From: Gnetum montanum
Taxonomy: Eukaryota > Streptophyta > Gnetopsida > Gnetales > Gnetaceae
Assembly (NCBI GenBank): GCA_015680685.1
Contig: MNCI01013900.1
Coordinates: forward strand, 388,534 to 452,533
Reading direction: 5' to 3'
DNA length: 64,000 nt
In this document: positions 23,895-36,560 of the stretch, piece by piece
How positions within the stretch are numbered: the stretch's first letter is position 1
Layout of the letters: the number at the start of each line of letters is the position of its first letter
The notes under the pieces: model-generated
Databases searched by the model: none
Told to the model about the DNA's origin: nothing
The model's input: only the letters and a program-made list of their open reading frames with translations
Program-made: the position numbers and the translations under genes

Positions 23895-24560
23895 ACCATT
23901 TTCCATTACCATTTGTTGATCAAGTGTTAAGCATAATATCTAGGCATTTCTACCATAGTTTTCTAGATGGTTATAGTGGTTATAACCAAATTCAAATTAC
24001 ACCAAAGAACCAAGAAAAGACAACATTCATGAGTCCTTGGGGGACTTTTGCATATCACAAGATGCCATTTGGTATATGCAATGCTCCTACTACATTTCAA
24101 TGCCTGGTTCTAAGCACTTTTCAATAGCAAATCAGAAGTGATGTGGAAGTATTCATGAATGACTTCTCCACTTATGAAGCTATATTTGAGCATGCCTTGG
24201 ACCAAATTAGGAAGTACTAAACGATATGTTGAAATAAGCTTGCAGCTTAATTAACAGAAGAGTCATCTAATGGTCCACGAAGGCATTGTATTAGGGCACA
24301 AAATATCACAAGAAAAAAATGAGGTAGACCCTATGAAAATAAGGGTCATCCAAGGAATAACCCACCAACTAGAAACTATCAAAGATGTTTGATCATTCCT
24401 TGGACATACTAGCTACTATAGAAAATTCATAGAAAATTTCTCTAAGATCGCAAAACCATTGGTGAAGCTAGCAAAGAAAGATACTCCATTTGTATGGACC
24501 ACAGAATGTGAAAAAGCATTCCAATAGTTGAAAATGAAACTTGTAGAAAATCTAATTCTA
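23895..24560 (+). pseudogene. P1 reverse transcriptase, C-terminal part
   Basis: RT continues after E1 with FPLPFVDQVL, FLDGYSGYNQIQI and TTFMSPWGTFAYHKMPFGIC, open at 23924-24127. At about 24140-24180 the catalytic block reads VEVFMNDFSTY: the first Asp of the DD pair has become Asn, which abolishes polymerase activity even apart from the stops. RT thumb sequence follows in broken frames, including the '[13 protein letters not shown]'-type block near 24390-24440. Confidence 0.9.
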
Positions 24561-24890
24561 CAAGCATCCGACTAGTCTAGACCATTTCATCTCATGATGG
24601 ATGCATCAAATTACATCTTGGGAGCTATGCTTACATAGATGGATGACAAGAAATGTCCATATTACATTCACTACACTAGTTGAAGTATTGTGGGTGCACA
24701 ATTGAACTACACCACTATAGAAAAAGAATTAATGGTAGTGGTGCTTGCGCTAGAAAAGTTCAAGCATTATGTGCTTGGATACAAAGTGTTTACACACATA
24801 CACCACAGTGCCATCCTTTTCTTGATGAACAAGCCAATGGTGATCCCCTATGTCATACGATGGTTGGTGATCTTATAAGAATTTGATCTT
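24561..24890 (+). pseudogene. P1 RNase H domain (decayed)
   Basis: The translation reads MMDASNYILG at about 24595-24625, then NYTTIEKELMVVVLALEKFK and YVLGYKVFTHIHH within 24690-24878. This is the RNase H-like domain of Ty3/gypsy elements, with the first Asp (DAS) and the Glu (KEL) visible. The usual third acidic residue (D in 'TDH/IDH') has become His. There are stops at TAG in place of Gln (about 24529) and of Trp before 'SRPFHLM' (about 24573). Confidence 0.85.
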
Positions 24891-26365
24891 ACAATGGTAG
24901 ATCAAAAGGGCATTGAGAATGTGGTCACTAATCACTTATCTTGTTTGCAATGGAACAACAAAGAGGGAAAAAATCCACTATCTGATATGTTTCCTAATGA
25001 ACTCCTCTTTGTTGGGGCTATAATTAAGCAATTTCCTAAGGAGCTTAAATGGTATGACAACATTCTTACCTATCTTCTCATTCAAGAGATGCCACAAGGG
25101 TTTGACCACTAGAGGAAATAGTAGTTTCTTTACTAAGTAAAACACTTCATGAAGATCAATGGACATCTCTACAAGGTGTGCACCGATGACTTGGTTCATT
25201 GGTGTGTCCCTAATGCCAATGATTGCACATTCTCTAAGATGCTCATGAAGGTCCTTGTGAAGGAAACTATGCTAGGAGATGCGTGGCCATTAAAATCCTG
25301 ATGGTAGGGCACTACTAGCCAATAATCTTCAAAGATGCTCACCATTATGTCTACTCTTGTGAATGATGCCAATGAGATGGTGGAATGACTACTCAAATGG
25401 AGGGACCTTAGGTATGCATTTAACCACTGGAACCATTTGACATACGGGGCATTAATTTCATGGGTTCCATCACACCCATGTGAAATGGAAAGGTGTACAT
25501 CATAGTTGTTGTTAACTATTGTATGAAATGGATAGAAGCAATAGTTGTCATCAACTGTACATCTTCTATTGCTACTTTGTTTGTACAAAAAATGTTATAA
25601 ATAGGTTTGGTGTGCCACATGCATTAATTTTTAATAATGAAATTTACTTTATAGGCACTACTTTTTAAAAGCTCTGTAAGGCTTGGGGGTTAAACATAAA
25701 CTTACAACACACTACCACCCCCAAGCCAATGGTCAAGCTAAGGTTACCAAGAGGGAAATTACAAGGATTCTAATATGAACTGTTAGCAAATATAGGAAAG
25801 ACTAGAGCACAAAACTCAACGATGCCCTTTGGGCCTACCGCTCAACATGGGAACTTCCTATAGGCTATTCTTCCTACAAGCTTGTGTGCAAAAAGTTACC
25901 AACACTTCCTATTCAATCTAAGCTATGTACACTTTCAACAGCTTGTCACCTTGACCTTAACATGAGTCTAGCACAAAAATAAAGACTAATGAATCTCAAC
26001 CTGCTATATGAAAATCAATTAATGGCCCTATCAGCTAACAAGTTGCACAAGGCCTACAACAAAAAGTGCCATGACCTTAAAATCAAAAAGGTCAAAATTC
26101 AACTAGGAGATAAGGTTCTCTACTAGAACCCCATGCACGTACCTCAACAAAGTAAGTTCCAAATATTGTGGAAAGGATCTTACATCATTTATGAAACTTT
26201 TTCTTTTGGGGCCATGATGATCTACAAACCTAAGAGCCTAAATAAGAAACAGCTAGTCAATATCCAACAAATCAAACCTTTCCATGAGCATAAGCCAACT
26301 AATACAACAAACGCCTCATCGGATGGACAATCACTCCATATTTCAAATATCCTCCTTTCAACTTA
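24891..26365 (+). pseudogene. P1 integrase (decayed)
   Basis: The linker 'KGIENVVTNHLSCLQWNN' (24894 onward) is followed by the zinc-binding and catalytic parts of integrase in shifting frames. Near 25610-25650 the second catalytic Asp is Asn (IFNNEIYFIG). Near 25720-25745 the usual 'HPQANGQxE' reads PKPMVKL or QANGQAKVTKRE depending on frame, with Lys at the catalytic Glu position. The C-terminal part (26133-26366) contains QILWKGSYIIYE and ends just before the GGGGGAGATGG segment that starts the 3' spacer. Confidence 0.8.
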
Positions 26366-28268
26366 GTCATGGGGGAGATGGCCATCCATGCTAACCATAT
26401 AAGTGGCTTCTCAATTCTTCAACTTGTTGTTTTACAACTTTTTATTTTGCATATTCTTTATTTTACATCTTCTTATTTTCATGTTATTAATCTTTTCTAA
26501 TTTTTGTTTTACATCATCGTTAGTACATTTGCGATTTCTTGAAAATTTTACACTTTCTTTTATTTTATTTTGGTGTGATTTCCTAAAATTTTTGTTAATA
26601 AGTACCAAGTATAGTGGTAATGCGTTGCTTGATGGTGGTATGTACTATTTTGTTATTTGATTATTGGTGTCTAGATTTTGGCTTTGAATTTCATTATGGA
26701 TGATTAGGACATGGTTTCTTTTTCATGAAACAAGCAGCGAGTCCACAACATCCACCCATCTACAAACTCTATCGTTTTTCTTATTCTGGAAGCATGTAGT
26801 CCCTGTTTCATTAACAAAAATTTAAAAAATTTGTAACTTTGGTAGTTTCTAGAATTGGAAAGTATTTAAAGGTTTGAACAATGTGTGACTTCAAGGGGAT
26901 TCATTATTTTTTGTGTCCTTTTGTTTGCTTGGGTGCATGTGTGTTTTCATAGATTTCTTAGCATTTCATATTGACCAATAAAAGGAAGTTGAATAGGTCT
27001 TTATATGGTGTGGTTCTCATAAAAAATTATGGGAATTCAAAGCACACCCCTTAGAAAAAATAAATGGACTACAAGCACTAGTTATAAAACTAGAAATACA
27101 TGTTACCCATGCCTGAAGGTCCCCTTTAACGAAGAACCTTCCTCACTTCATACTTCTCTTTTCTTCTTTAATAAGGAATGGTGGTTATTCTTTGGGAGCA
27201 CTCTTGTGTCTCAAGGGGATGGCCTAGTCTTAGAATGGTGATGTGAAGTCACTGAATGTGGTTGGTTTTGGTCTAGACTAATGATGGATCCTATCAAGTT
27301 ATTTAACCATAAAATTCACAAGGGACTTCATGTAACCTTAATTAGGAACTCCATTCCACTTTCTCTCATCCATCTATGCTTTTCATATCTCACCTCACTA
27401 CCAGTTTCATGTTCTTGTTCGATGTTTGGGTTTGATGTGTTGAAATTCTTAGGTAGTTTTTTTTTGGGTTTTTGTACTTAACCTTCCATACCATTAATCA
27501 TCTACAAAGCCCATGCAATTTTTGGTTTGAAGTTATGCAAGGGCATAAAAGGCCTATGCCTACTTTAGGCAGGACCCACTTGCATATCTTTTGGTGGGAT
27601 TAGTTAAGTTCTTTGCCCTTAGACACTCTTACAATCAAATCCTTTTGTTATCTCATCAATGACATCCAATTGTGCACATCTTCAAAACATTTTTTAGTGA
27701 AATTTCCTTTATATTATTGTGAATTCTTACACCCTCTTCAAATATTTTCTTGTGTAGAAAGTTTTCAAATATAATGGACCACTTATCTATTTTATCCTAT
27801 TTATTAACCTTCTCGCTAACACTCCTAAAGGAATCAATCTATCATAATCACAACCTAGCTGAGTGTAATCACGAATGAGATAAGGCATTTAATAGCTATG
27901 TGTTACACATTACATACTAATTCATGATTCTGTTGTGATTGTAGTTAGAAGCATGGACTAGAAGTGAAACTATCTTCACCAAGGATGATGTGGTAGTACC
28001 ACACAATGAGGACCATTCATGATCATTGGCTCTTCTCTCTTGTTCTTCAGCTGCAAAAAGGAATAGATGTCAATTATGCCTAGGGTGTTCACTTATCTTA
28101 TTATGAACATCCAATTTTGTAAAATATTGTAGCTATGTACACTTGAACACTCAAACTCTATTTGTTTCATCTAAGTTAGTTTGTATGTTAGTCAATAATT
28201 CCATACCTACCCAATATTTTGCAAGGAACTTGTTCCTCTTCTTCTTCACTTGAAACAAGTTTTCATGT
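26366..28268 (+). other. P1 3' spacer with conserved noncoding block; no extra ORF
   Basis: After integrase there are T-rich sequences (26400-26660), then a block at about 26990-27600 conserved with the E3, E1, E4 and E5 spacers. Landmarks are TATGGTGTGGTT, AATTCAAAGCACACCCCTT, GCCTGAAGGTCCCC and CAGGACCCACTTGCATA. Open frames in it (27029-27241, 27281-27481) are not recognised proteins. The Transposase_32-like ORF of E1/E3 is absent. Confidence 0.6.
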
Positions 28269-28281
28269 AGTCATGGGGGTA
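28269..28281 (+). other. P1 polypurine tract
   Basis: AGTCATGGGGGTA directly precedes the 3' LTR start TGATGTTTT. It is the same tract type as in E1, E3 and E4. Confidence 0.75.
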
Positions 28282-29123
28282 TGATGTTTTCACATACTCC
28301 AATATTGGATATCTGATGTTGGAGCCCTGATGTTGGGTATTCAATGTTGGAGCTAGGATGTGATGTCAGATATTCAATATCATGGGGTATATGGCAGCCT
28401 ATAAATATAGCTCCGAGGCTCACGATTTTTATATTAGTTTTTTTCATAGTTAGCGAAGCTCTTGCTTTTTGTATTCTCCAGAGTTAGAATATTTTCTAAG
28501 TGCCCAAAATAGGAGTCTGAGTGTGTATAGATCTTTGTTTGAACACTAATGTACCTAAGCACAACAGTGTGATGGGAATAAAAATGAACCCTTTTGATAA
28601 TCCTTGCAACATTGAGAATAGATTAATGTTTCTTTTAATGCACTTTATTTTCATTCACTTTACTTTAATGCATTTAAATTAAGCAATTAGCTTCCAGTTG
28701 TTAATGAACACAAGCACGACCACTTCTAGCATACATATAATTCTTGGGTAGCCTAGCAACAATTAACATTTGGTAGCCTAGCAGCACTATATGTGTTCAA
28801 GATGTGTCTAGGAAAGTGGTATAGGTATTTGTGCTAGGCTAGCTAGGCAGTGAGTGAATTAGATCTTAAATTACTTTACCTTTCCTTCTTGTTGTAGGTA
28901 ATTAAACTTATAAAACATAAAATGAGAAAAATCATGTACCTCAAACCATACCCTTAAGCTTCACAATTTAGTTGGGAAGACAACGAATGTTCTTAATGCC
29001 CATTTCACTTCCTAGAGGAACTAGTGTATTGGAGAACTATAGGTCCATAGAATTCAACTAGATCATGTGTGAATGCCTTAGTGATTTGTATGGTTGGACA
29101 TAGGGGTAGCTTGCCACTCATCA
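28282..29123 (+). repeat. P1 3' LTR
   Basis: The LTR is 842 bp, the pair of 10425-11283. The TATA box lies at 28399-28410, directly after the U3 motif array (about 28290-28395). It ends CACTCATCA at 29123. Confidence 0.88.
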
Positions 29124-29495
29124 CTATCTAAGAGCAACAAGGGTTAGTAATATAACAAAAGAATAATGTAAAAATTAAAAAATAAAAGAATTAATAAAAT
29201 AAAAATTTAATAAAGTATGAAAGTATCAGGTGCATATAAAGAGTCAAGGGTTCAATCCTTAAGATGCATAATAACTATTATTCAATTAAAGAGATTTCAA
29301 ATTCAAATCTCAAAAAGAATAAAAGAAGGGGATATATGCATACATTAGAATATCTCATAATATAGACATGTTATATTTAAAATACAAACTTATGCTTAAG
29401 AGCTAAGAACAAATAATAGTTAATAAAGCATAGATCCTAGGTTCTAATATTAAGATGTTACACATGAGCTTATAAGTAAATATATCATGATATAC
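29124..29495. repeat. Dispersed repeat A, copy 2 (right part)
   Basis: The segment CTATCTAAGAGC... GGGTTCAATCC ... AAGCATAGATCCTAGGTTCTAAT continues repeat A from 10390-10424 and aligns to copy 1 at 7076-7400. P1 therefore inserted inside this repeat. E3 then inserted at its far side (29495). A further weak match, around ACAACCTTATGCTTATGAAC and CCTAAGATTCTAG, lies at about 42570-42650. Confidence 0.55.
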
Positions 29496-30351
29496 TAATG
29501 AGTGGCAAGGTACCCCAATGCCCAACCATATGAATCATGAGTGTTCATGCGCAACCTGGTCAAATTTTGAAGACTACAAGAACTTACACAGATAGAATTC
29601 TAGCCATCAAATTCCTAGTTAGAGTGGTCATTGTCCTCTCAACCTCACTTGTAATATTCTAGAATGATGGTTAAATGATATTGAGGCATACAATTTTTTT
29701 ATATGTTTTCTTTTATCTTTAATATCTAATTCCTATAATATAGGGAGTGAGAGGCTAGATAATTTAATATTCCACTACTCTATCGCTTGACTATCCCTAG
29801 CATAAGCAGCCAGTCCCACCCTCCATACACATCCCGAGCATGTGCTAATCACTACTATGTTGCCAGACGTTAAGCGTCACTAGGTTACCAAGTGTCAGAC
29901 ATATGTTTGAGGTGGTTATGTTTATGTGTTCTCATGGACTACGAAAGTGTACTATAACTATAAATTGATAACAAAAGTATTAGAATGATTAAAGTATTAA
30001 AATATTAATGCTAAAGTAATCTACTTCAAATGCTACAAGGAATTTTCAAAAAGCTCATCTTTATTGTTGTTCATGCCAATGGGCTCAGGTACATTAGCGC
30101 TTAAATAAAGAGTTGTATTAAAATAATCTAACTCTTGTGGGAACAAACTACAAGAGCTTTGTTACAACTTGAACAAAAGGTATGATAAATGCAGTGGGTG
30201 CACACAGATTTATAGTAGAAAATGTACTCTACATTGATGAGGCCATGTCAATGCATGGAAAGATGCATCAACGGGGTCACATCAATGTGGTCATGTTAAC
30301 GAGGCTTCATTGATGTGGCCCAGTTGATGTAATTGACTGGATGCTTCATCA
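29496..30351 (-). repeat. E3 3' LTR
   Basis: The LTR is 856 bp, the pair of 41525-42407. Its outer end is TAATGAG instead of TGATGAG, a point change. TATA-like TTTATAG lies at 30209-30215. The U3 array (about 30222-30345) is built from repeated GATGTGGCC/CATCAATG/TGATGAGGC motifs, unlike the GATATC array of E1. Confidence 0.85.
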
Positions 30352-30364
30352 TACCCCCATGACT
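30352..30364 (-). other. E3 polypurine tract
   Basis: AGTCATGGGGGTA on the minus strand abuts the 3' LTR. It is identical to the P1 tract. Confidence 0.75.
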
Positions 30365-30399
30365 AAGTGAAAAATCATTGTTGAGTTCATTAAAATTTG

Positions 30400-33300
30400 G
30401 AAGGTATGAAGTTACTAGCAACAGACATGGCAAAACACATCAATACACACACTGATGCTAGCAACACACTAAGTGCCTGAGTGTATGAAAGAAATTACAA
30501 AATTGTGGTGTTCATGGACAACAAAATTGAACACCTTGACAACAATGGACTCACAACCTTGTTGAGATGTTGAAGTTGCTAAAGAGGATCACATAGTTCT
30601 TGGTGGCAGTGGTTCTAACAGGTCTTCGCTAGCTTTAGGTGAATGTGATGGTTGTGGTTGTCCTGTGGCCACTGCAACTTCTAGAGGTAATCAGAAAGCC
30701 TCGAATAGTACCCTCATTTAATCTTCTTTACTTCTAGGATCATTCATAGTCCAAGTGACTTTGCCATTGTGTGCTAGAATAGGAACATCCCAAGGACATG
30801 GAACTACAAAAAATAGCTCCTTTAAATTGACAAACTAGGCAACAAACTATTTTTGTTCGATATCAAATGCTCAAACTAATGCTTGCAACCACTGGTAGTC
30901 ATTCATTTGTCCAACTAAGTTCTCCATAATAGAACATTACCCTTTATAGTGAGTGCAAAGAACTTCAAGTTCCGCATTTGTTGTTTCCAACTTTTTCTTT
31001 ATCTCTTTATGCACCTTGAACTCACCCTCATATAAGAATACAAGATGGCCAGTTACTTCTTAAGGTTTGACCATGGCCTCCCAGCTATAAGCATGACCAA
31101 GTTTGCATAATGAAGATTGGCTAGTTCCATATATTCCATCATTTATTCAATCTGCAACTCCTTGAGATGAATCTCAGCTTGGTTGTACGTATTTAATCCA
31201 TCAAAGATGGGTTTCCATACCTCACCTCCTTCCTTGAGCTGTTGGAGGGCTTGATTCATCTTAGCCTTTGCGACTTGGATTTCTTTCTCATTAATTTCCT
31301 TTTGCAATCCCACTTGGTTCCTATAGTGATTTTTCACTCATTCAAACTTGATGGCCTCATTTTTCCAAGTGGAAATTTCAATGGTTGACTTTTGTTGCAA
31401 GGCTCAAACTTCCTCCATTGACAGATTGTAATTTTTGGTAGCTAATCTTTACACATCAGTGTTTATCATAGCCAGCTCCTACTATTAGTGGATAAAATAT
31501 TTTATTTGTTGATTTTTGACACTAATATTGCGCAGGTGATAAACTTCTACGGTCAACCCAACATTCTCCTAGTGGACCTCTGCCAAGTCCTTGTTTAGAT
31601 GATAAGAATGAGCTTCCATTAAGGGCTTGTCAAAGATCGCTAACTCTCACTCGTACTCCAACCTTTGAAGCTTGGTTTGAAGCTATTGAAAAGCTTCGTT
31701 TTGGTTAGTTCATGGTTGAGTACAACTGGGTTGGCAAGTTGGGCCCTTAGTTGGGCAACTTCCACAATGAAGCATTGATTGTTTGCTTGAGCTGCTTTGA
31801 GTTACCTCTCTAGGATGAGGCACTTGCCCTTTACCGAGAGCAACTTTGACTGGGTTGTAGTGATATTTTACAGAAGGTCAAATACATTTGAAAGAGGTTT
31901 CCTGGTTCCCACCAATTGGTCCAAAAATTCTTCATGTTGTGCTGCATTGAAACTACTATGTTGAGTTCCTACAGACATCTGCACATCTCTAAGCCCATGT
32001 ACATCCGGTACAGGTGTCACAGGTGCATTGAGAGTCATGGTGATTGTATTAGCAACCACTTCTACAACAACTTCCTATCCTTGGTGCTACATTACCAGGA
32101 TAGTTGACCCCTCACCTTCCTCCAAGTGCACCAAGAAAGTAGTGGCATTTCCTAAAATTTCTGGAAATAATTGTTGGATCATTAACATCATTACTTCTCA
32201 AGTGCTAGGGTTTGTTCTTGTGGGCATTTGTGTTCATGTGATAGACAACATCGACCTTGCCCTCTCTTGCAAGCTTATAGATCAAGCCACTTGTTCTAGA
32301 TGGCTCAAGGTAGGGGGATACATAGAAGGGTCTCCACCACCACTAGTTCCCACTTATTTCTCTTGTTGGTGCAAGAACGATTGTCAAATCTCACGTATGC
32401 ACTCTACAACCATGTGCAAGTTTGACCCTATTGCATGTGTAGGCGGTGGAGGTGGTTGCTGCTCTTCCTCCATTGGTGTTGTGGTAGGTATTTTATCTTT
32501 CATCATTTCATGCCATGAGGAAATTGGGGCATGATGAAGTGTGTCATTGGCATAGCTTGCTATCCTTACCCATTTGCACAATTTTCTGATCAGCCAGGAA
32601 AAGGGTAAAGCTTTCCTTCCACATTCATTTTCTAAAAATCATTTCTCAATTTCCAAAAAGAGCAACTGTGGAAGGTTGATAGGAACTTTTTCACTTAGAG
32701 AAGCACATGCACGAGTAGAGAAGGTGGTGATCTTGCTAGGTCTTACCATTGGATTTAAGTGGTAAGATGAAATTTTGGAGTAAACTCTCTCTATGATGGT
32801 CAATGTGCCAATGTGTCAAACTCCTTACGGTCTACCCCATAGCATCACTTGATCCACTCCCCTTTCACCTTGGGGTCTACTTGTTTTGGAATTTTTGTCA
32901 CATTAGCCTCAGTCTCAGGCAACCTAAGAGCTTGTGCGATTGCCTCCATAGAGTAAGACACATGGATGTCCTTGATTCTTACTTGTGACCCCGGCTGCTG
33001 ATTCATCCAGAATACCATTCATCACTGGACGTGATGATTGGTCACATAGGAGAATTTTGCAGCTGAGTTCTAACTTCTTCTAGTTCATTTTCTAGAAATG
33101 GTCTAAAGTTTAATTCTTGATGGACCATTCATTGTAGCTCTTTCAGCTTGATAGCATCAAGGTAGGCCTTGTTCAAGGTGACCTCAAGCCATGGCACTAT
33201 TGCTAGAGTTTCATCCCCATGCAATTGTTCTATGGGAAATTCTTCTTTAGGAATCTAACAATCAAATTCCACGTCAAGTTCTTTGCAAAGAGGGTTAGTT

Positions 33301-33420
33301 ACATGTGAGCCCTTTGCATACTCCTAAGGTTGTGTGCCCCATTCCGTTCCAATTCTAGGTTGCTTGTCCCGAGGTTGTGATGGTCCTTCTTCCCTTGGAT
33401 GCTATGGTTTAGGTGCCATC
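30400..33420 (-). pseudogene. E3 extra 3' ORF (decayed)
   Basis: This is the equivalent of the E1 extra ORF. It starts MAPKP near 33420, with a stop two codons later, followed by a Gln/Pro/Glu-rich N-terminus and fragments of the Transposase_32-like region (about 32600-33250). Open pieces of the tail include 32384-32581 (Met/Pro-rich with an eight-residue Gln/Pro tract) and 31868-32059. The piece at 31143-31337 is Lys/Gln/Glu-rich and predicted coiled coil. Stops and frameshifts occur throughout, so it is more degraded than in E1. Confidence 0.6.
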
Positions 33421-35450
33421 TATAGTCACAACATAACCACAAATTAAAATGTGTGTGTGTTGCTCAAAATGATAATGATATACCTTCCCAATATGGCAAG
33501 GCTATGATAGTGACATGTGCATCCTGTTTGATCTAAAATGGTGAAAACCATTACACATGGCTTCCTAGAGTGTAGTTGAAGGGTTAAAAACAATGAAATA
33601 GGATGAATTAAAACTAATTCTTTGATTAACCCTAAGAGGTGTTAAGTCTTTGATTATCCATACTATCACAATATATAGAATCATGTGCCCCCATGACATA
33701 GAGCATACCTCCAGTAGCAAAAGGGTGAAAGAATAGTTGGATTTGGACAAATGGTAGGAAGGTTATGTGCCTGGGAAGGAGATTGGACATAGAAAAAATC
33801 AAAAAAATCCCCTAGCATTATGAACAAATGGAAAAAATTCAAAGGCACGACTCACATATATATAATATTATGTAGTTGCATTGATGGGGCCACATAAACG
33901 GGGCTACATAAATGCATGGGGATGTGTATACGAGGCCTAGTTGACACAGCTGTCTAGCTATGTTGACCACTAGTGGCCGATGAATTAAAGGCCCAAAATT
34001 ACCAATTTTAGCACAAAATTGAAGTCATTCGAGAGCTTAGAGACCTAAGAATAGCATGAAACAAAGAGGAAGGGATGTTGGTTTCAAAAGAAGAGTCAAA
34101 TTTAGGATAACATCATAATATGGAGCTTGGGCAATGGAGAGCCTCACGATGGATAGCATAGATACAATCGATGAATTATATCAAAGGAGTAGGAGATTAA
34201 CAAGTGGAACCAAAGGATATGCAAGTGGGTCCTTCCCATAGCAGGCTCCAACCTTGTTTGCCATTGCACATCTTTAACTTAGGATTCCATTGATCCCATA
34301 GTTAATTAATGGTCACTGAGAGTTAATATTTGTATTCCTGAGAACCAACCAAAGGATTTACAAGTACTAGTAAATCAAGATACATGATCAAAACATGAAA
34401 CTAATAGTGAGGTAAGTAACAAAGAGAAAATGATGAAGGGGAGAGTGTATGGAATGGATTTTTGAGATCAAGATTGATAAAGTCCCTTTGTGAAGCATGT
34501 GGTTAAGTGACCTGATAAGAATCTGTTAGGTTTGGATCAAGACCAACCATTTCCAGTGACGTTGCAATGATGGACTAATACCAACCCACCCACTCAAGAC
34601 ATACACATGCCCTTAGAGATCAAATCCCATTCCTTAGAGAAGAAAATGAAAGCAAGAAGTAAGGAGAGGCCTTAGTTAGAGGGGACCTTCAGGCCTAGGT
34701 AACATGGCTTTCTAGTCCCATAACCAGTGCTTGTAGCCTATTATTTGATCCAAGGGGTGTGCTTTGAATTCCCATTATTGTTTTTTTTATTTTTTTTGAA
34801 TGGAAACCAGACCATGCAAGGACATGTTAGCCTCCTATTATTCATCGACATGGAACAGGAAGGAATCCTTGAGGACAACAATGCATGAGAGATCATAAGA
34901 GGATACGTAGTCCACCACATCCCCTTGAAGTCACAACTGGTTCCTTACCACTTGGATCTTTCCCAAGTCCAGAATCCACCAAGGTTAAAGATTTATTGGA
35001 GTTGATTAATGGAAAAGGGACTATATTTCTCTTGATCTCAGGGCACCATAGAAAAGTATGAGTGGTTAGATGTCATGGAATTACTAATTGTTGCATGAAA
35101 GAAAGTATAACTTAGTTTTCTGAAACCAAAATGCTAAGGTAAGAACTAGATATGATAGGCAAACCATCGTTAGGAGCAACTACCACACCATTGCATCTTG
35201 TGGCAATAAGACGACTTATTAGCAAAAATAAATAGAGGAAAATAAAATAAAATAGAATAAAACAATTAAAAATAGAATAAATGTTATATATATATATATA
35301 TATAAAGTAGGTAAGAATTGTTAAATGTATGAATGATGGTGTAAAAAAAATATAGAAATGAACTAAGAAGCTAGGATAACTATTTTAGCATGGGTAGCGA
35401 TCTCCTCCATGACTAAGCTTGGAGGAGGAGATTCGAAAGATGGAACATGG
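33421..35450 (-). other. E3 spacer with conserved noncoding block
   Basis: This lies between integrase and the extra ORF. The segment at about 34190-34830 matches the P1, E1 and E4 spacers: on the plus strand GTGGGTCCTTCCCATAGCAG, GGCCTAGGTAACATGGC-like pieces and GGGGTGTGCTTTGAATTC followed by a T-run and TGGAAACCAGACCATGCAAG. A TA dinucleotide repeat lies at 35285-35304. No protein family is recognised. Confidence 0.6.
35285..35304. repeat. TA microsatellite
   Basis: About ten TA units lie within the E3 spacer. Confidence 0.8.
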
Positions 35451-36560
35451 TCAACCACTTGGCAAAGTGATAGCAACACTGGTTTGATGTAGTTCATGGA
35501 AGGGTTTCAACTGTTGCATATTGACCAACTGCGTTCATAGGGCCCTGAATGGAAAGGTCTCGGAAACAATATAAGGTCCTCCCACAATGTTTGAAACTTA
35601 GTCCATTGTGGCACATGTGTGGGGTTCCAATAGAGAACCTTACCTTCATGTTGAAATGTTACCTTTCAAATCCTAAGGTCATGATGTTGTTCGTTATATG
35701 CCTTATGCACCTCATTTGCTAATAGGGCTACTAATCAATTCTCATCCAGCACATTCAAGTTGATGAGCTATTCTCATTTGATGATAGGGCTACTTTGACT
35801 TGCCCATTGGCTTGGGGGTGATAGGGTGTTTTTAGTTTATGTTCTACTCCAAAACGCTGCATGAGTTTACTAAAAGTAGCATCCATGAAGTGAGTGACAT
35901 TATCTGAAATGAGTGCATGCAACACCCCAAACCTATTCACGGTTTGCTACTGAACAAACTGCGTGGTCATGGTTGAGGAACAGCTAGTGATGCTTGCTAC
36001 TTCTACCCACTTTGTCTAGTAGTCCACCATGACAATAATGTACACCTTCCCATTTGACATGGGTGCAATGGGACCCATGAAGTCGATGCCCCAAATGTTG
36101 AAGGGCTCTAATGACTAAATCCATTGTTGAGGTCCCTCCATTCTTACCATCATTCTACCATCTCTTTGACATTGATCACAAGAGTAGAAGAACCATTGAA
36201 CATATCTCAAGAGCATAGGCTAGTAGTATCCTATGAGTAGGATCTTAATGGTTGTGCACCTTCCTGCATAATGGCCCTCATAAGGGCCCTCATGAGCATC
36301 TTGGAGGATGCGTAATTGATCTTCATCAAGGACACACCATCAAACCAAGCCATCTGCACACATCTTGTAAAGGTGTCCATTGATTTCCACGAAGTGCTTG
36401 GCTCTGTGAAGAAACCATTATTTCTTCTGATGATCCAACTCCTTTGGAAGCTCTTGTATAAGAAGATAGATAAGGATGTTACCAAACCAATTTGATCCTG
36501 TGGGTGCCTCCTTTGCAATTGCTCCAACAAAGAGGAGTTCATTTGGAAACTGGTTAGAGA
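35451..36560 (-). pseudogene. E3 integrase (decayed)
   Basis: The catalytic core is open at 35755-35940: ALISDNVTHFMDATFSKL then TPYHPQANGQVKVA. The second catalytic Asp (SDN) is present. The residue 36 positions further, normally Glu in the DD35E triad, is Lys (codon AAA). The first Asp region and the H2C2 zinc-binding part are spread over 35990-36260 in broken frames, including a 'CQRxGR'-like end near 36160-36185. Confidence 0.85.

Larger units (their letters stand above)
10425..29123 (+). mobile_element. P1: Athila/Tat-type Ty3/gypsy element, split by a nested insertion
   Basis: This is a complete plus-strand LTR retrotransposon: 5' LTR 10425-11283, primer site, gag, protease, reverse transcriptase, RNase H, integrase, long 3' spacer, polypurine tract, 3' LTR 28282-29123. 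Flanking 5-mers CTATT (10420-10424) and CTATC (29124-29128) are a one-mismatch target duplication. Removing the nested E1 and one ACCAT copy leaves about 9.97 kb. Gene order and the tRNA-Asp-like primer site fit the Athila/Tat branch. Unlike E3 it has no recognisable extra ORF between integrase and the 3' LTR. All coding regions carry stops or frameshifts, so it is inactive. Confidence 0.9.

Noticed and set aside
26366-28268. Search for an extra ORF or envelope-like gene in P1
   Set aside because: Only short frames without family motifs are present, and the region aligns with noncoding spacer of the other elements.
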